A DNA stretch of 43,179 nucleotides from a virus: positions 1 to 43,179 of the IMG/VR virus record IMGVR_UViG_3300033153_004901. One strand, 5' to 3'. Below the pieces are notes generated by a model, which saw only the letters and a program-made list of their open reading frames with translations, did not search any database and was not told where the DNA came from. How positions within the stretch are numbered: the first letter of the stretch is position 1; each line of letters starts with the position of its first letter. A program made the translations under genes and the position numbers. Positions 40,894-43,179 of this stretch are shown one piece after another.

Positions 40894-43074
40894 CTACCTT
40901 CCGGGGTACTTCGTTGTCCAATTCGGTTTGTTGCCGTATGTGATTGTAGGGTACGACGAGTCTTTGGGTGGGGCTATCGTATCCTGCTTACCTTCTTGCC
41001 GCAACCACCGGATGATACGCGGGAAGGGGAACCACGATGCCATCTTCACATCGGTCTTGCCTTTGCCGCGTGATACGCCGTCAGTTGTCCACACTTTCAA
41101 CTGGTTCAGTAGGACGTTCACGGCTTGTCGCGCAGGGCCGGTGCCGTACGGGAGGTTGATCGTTCCGTCGTGATAGAACGGTGCCATCGCAGAGATCCCG
41201 AGTTCGGGGTCTTGCTTGTTCTTTCCGGTGGTGTGGTTCTTGACCGTGAGGGCGAGCTTGCGAATCAGCGCCGTTAGGCGCGGGTCGCGGAAAAACTCGT
41301 CCTGCTGGGAGTTGTCCTCATAGATCCAGTCGGTGACGCCGTACTTGTCGTGCCACTGTTCCATGATGCGCAGAGCCCCGGCGAATCCTCCGGCCTCTTG
41401 TGTCTCGATGTCCACGAGGTACATCGTCTGTTTCGCGACACCCCACAGCACAACGGCTTGTGTCCCGCGTGATGCAGGGTCGATGCCGGCGATGAGCCTG
41501 ATGCCGTCGGGGAGCTCCTCGAGGCCGAGGCCGCGTGATCGGTCGAGGGCATGTTCACGGATCATCTCCATGTCGAATACGAGTCCGGTGGTCGGCCGTG
41601 GCGCGTTGAGGTACCGCATCTCGTATCGGCCTTGTGACCCGCCGAGCCGTTCTTCTTCGCGACGCTTCTCCATGAGCCACCGGTACGACCTGACTTCGGG
41701 GAACAACATGCACCCTGATGCGTCGTGGCCTTCGATCACTTCCGGGTCGAGTTTGCAGCCCATCTCATCGTGGGCGCTTGACACCATGATCTTCCACGCC
41801 AACCCGTCCTCGTCCGGTCCACCCTCCATGAGTGACGCGGGGATGTCGTCCTCGTGCTGCCTCGATCCGATACCGAACCAAACAGTGTCCTCCTCTTTGC
41901 GGGTACCGAACTCGAGAAACTTGTCTTTCGAGTAGTTGCGCTGATCTTGGTCGCGGCATGTGTCGAAGTCCTCGATGTCATCCACGGCGAGTACGTCGAA
42001 GTCCAACGAGAGGATCTTGGAGGTGCGGCCGAACGCTGTCATCGTTGCCGACTTCTGGTCGTAGGCGGGTGACTGTGCAACGGTGAACTGGAACGTCGCC
42101 CACGGTTTACCTTCTGACCGTTCCGGCTTGTAGACCTCCCCTGGGGGGAGGGTGTCTGCGATGAGTGCTTCGTTGTGCTCGAGGTAGGCCTTGACCTTTC
42201 CGAGCATGACCTTGGCGATGTCCTTGGAGGCTGCAAGCCACCCGATCCGGATGTCGGGGTCCATGACGATGAGCCAGATGAACAGACGGATGAGGACTTC
42301 GGACTTGCCGTGGCGGGGTGGCGACAGGATGTAGAGCTTCCCGCCTGACCCGTAGGCAACGAGGATGGAACGGATCCACTCGAGGTGGAACTCCATGTTG
42401 ATGACACGTTTCTTTTTGAACCGGAAGTACCACCGTGAGTACACCGCGAACGCTGCTGTCAGCTCGTCGGCGAGGCGATTGAACTCGTCATCGGCTTCGG
42501 CCTTCTCGTACAGGGCGAGCCCTATCTCTCGCAGGCGTGCCAGCTTCTCTTTCGGAAAGAGGGCACGTACACGCCACGACCAAATGAAACGGCCGGCTGC
42601 CAGCTTCTTGTCACGGTCATACCTCCACGCTTCCATCCCCCTCGATATGGTGGCGGGGGTGGTGCCGTAGAACTCTGCCACAGCCGCGGCCGATATCTCT
42701 CCATTGTCGATCCTTTCACCGTCGCCGGTATCGACGAGCCGTTTGAAGATCTCGCCCTTACGGGATCGCTCTACCCCTGATGTGTCGAGCACTTCGGCTG
42801 CTGCCTTGCTGTCACGCTTTGCATTGTCGCGCGTCCACTGTGCCTGCTTGCGGCACTCCTCATCGTGGTACTTCACCGTCTTTTTCGCTGCCTTGCGGCC
42901 GCGGATCATCTTCGTACACGACGGGTTCTGGCATGGGCGTGACAGTTTCCGTGCATCGACACCCGCAATCGCACCCGTGTTGACGCGGTGCATCGGGCAG
43001 TACTTCGTGTTGTGATGTGTCACGAGGAAGTTGGAGTTGCATCCATCCTTCGCGCACAGTTTTCGGTCAGCCAC
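40894..43074 (-). CDS. Terminase large subunit with N-terminal zinc/HTH extension
   Basis: TerL pumps DNA into the head (ATPase) and cuts it (RNase H-like nuclease). Walker A SPPRHGKS is at 251-258; Walker B (LDFDVLAVDDIEDFD) is near ~355-369; the nuclease core begins AGIDPASRGTQAVVLWG near ~530, followed by YEDNSQQDEFF. The first ~190 residues are extra: Cys/His knuckles (CAKDGC, CPMH, CQNPSC, HDEEC) and an HTH-like stretch (NGEISAAAVAEFYGTTPATI). This resembles a DNA-recognition unit normally supplied by TerS, fused here. GTG start. No separate TerS is seen in the window. Confidence 0.87.
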   Translation of the reverse strand: MADRKLCAKDGCNSNFLVTHHNTKYCPMHRVNTGAIAGVDARKLSRPCQNPSCTKMIRGRKAAKKTVKYHDEECRKQAQWTRDNAKRDSKAAAEVLDTSGVERSRKGEIFKRLVDTGDGERIDNGEISAAAVAEFYGTTPATISRGMEAWRYDRDKKLAAGRFIWSWRVRALFPKEKLARLREIGLALYEKAEADDEFNRLADELTAAFAVYSRWYFRFKKKRVINMEFHLEWIRSILVAYGSGGKLYILSPPRHGKSEVLIRLFIWLIVMDPDIRIGWLAASKDIAKVMLGKVKAYLEHNEALIADTLPPGEVYKPERSEGKPWATFQFTVAQSPAYDQKSATMTAFGRTSKILSLDFDVLAVDDIEDFDTCRDQDQRNYSKDKFLEFGTRKEEDTVWFGIGSRQHEDDIPASLMEGGPDEDGLAWKIMVSSAHDEMGCKLDPEVIEGHDASGCMLFPEVRSYRWLMEKRREEERLGGSQGRYEMRYLNAPRPTTGLVFDMEMIREHALDRSRGLGLEELPDGIRLIAGIDPASRGTQAVVLWGVAKQTMYLVDIETQEAGGFAGALRIMEQWHDKYGVTDWIYEDNSQQDEFFRDPRLTALIRKLALTVKNHTTGKNKQDPELGISAMAPFYHDGTINLPYGTGPARQAVNVLLNQLKVWTTDGVSRGKGKTDVKMASWFPFPRIIRWLRQEGKQDTIAPPKDSSYPTITYGNKPNWTTKYPGR

Positions 43075-43086
43075 GCCGGCAGGGTA

Positions 43087-43179
43087 TCACGCTTCGACGG
43101 TGCACGGGTGGTTGCGTAGCCTTTCGACTGGCCGCGGGCCCGTCAGGAACGTCACCATCCCGTGCTGTGTCCCATACCC
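43087..43179 (-). CDS. C-terminal end of an unknown gene, cut by the window edge
   Basis: The frame is open from the right edge to a TGA at 43087-43089, 12 bases before TerL, which suits an operon gene. An ATG inside (43158) would give only 23 residues. The 30 visible residues (ending RNHPCTVEA) show no motif. It might be the missing TerS or another late gene; nothing shows which. Confidence 0.35.
   Translation of the reverse strand, partial: GYGTQHGMVTFLTGPRPVERLRNHPCTVEA

Noticed and set aside
1-43179. Integrase, lysogeny module, tRNA genes, CRISPR array or insertion sequence
   Set aside because: None of the expected motifs, cloverleaf patterns, regular spacer-repeat DNA arrays or terminal inverted repeats was seen; repeats at 18-21 kb are coding.

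Overview
The window reads as most of the genome of a tailed double-stranded DNA phage (Caudoviricetes). It has terminase, portal, major capsid, tail-fibre and lysis genes on one strand and a compact early/replication operon on the other. The base composition is GC-rich, GTG starts are frequent, and several small proteins and the RecT-like, RusA-like and wHTH proteins look like those of actinobacterial phages. An actinobacterial host is therefore my best guess, but it is inference. No tape-measure, tail-tube, tail-terminator or sheath gene is visible, while a beta-propeller-like tail protein, a large predicted ejection protein and a virion lysin are present. This suggests a short-tailed (podovirus-like) particle.

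Layout. Positions 1-10376 (+ strand) hold a tightly packed early operon. Successive genes mostly overlap by 1-23 nt through ATGA, GTGA or TGATG junctions. It carries an ArdC-like antirestriction protein, a run of very small, often Cys-rich proteins (2.3-3.9 kb), a promoter/operator-like site at 3.9 kb, and then the DNA metabolism genes: an OB-like candidate ssDNA-binding protein, a DnaJ-type zinc finger, a RecT-like annealing protein, a winged helix protein, a CHC2-type primase zinc domain, a RepA/AAA_25 helicase-like ATPase and a RusA-like resolvase. It ends with two tiny membrane proteins and a short HExxH protein. A strong bidirectional hairpin terminator (10444-10477) separates it from the convergent late operon.

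Positions 43179-10534 (- strand) hold the late operon. In transcription order it encodes: TerL with an N-terminal Zn/HTH extension, portal, a Zn ribbon protein, a duplicated-domain structural protein, a Gly-rich protein, a 2042-aa giant protein, a 675-aa membrane-active candidate, a transglycosylase/M23 virion lysin, two acidic virion proteins, a scaffold candidate, an SU10-like capsid protein, two head/tail proteins, a ~1703-aa repeat fibre, a small Ig-like protein, a connector candidate, a beta-propeller-like tail protein, two receptor-binding/collar fibres, a coiled-coil membrane protein, an M15-type endolysin and a holin.

How it works together. ArdC would protect incoming DNA. The helicase, primase domain, annealing protein and resolvase would redirect host replication and recombine concatemers (no phage polymerase is visible). 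TerL and portal package DNA into SU10-like heads. The giant protein and virion lysin are likely ejected with DNA, the fibres bind the cell surface, and endolysin plus holin release progeny. Both window ends cut through open frames. No integrase, tRNA, CRISPR array or insertion sequence was seen. All functions are read from sequence by eye, and no database search was run.
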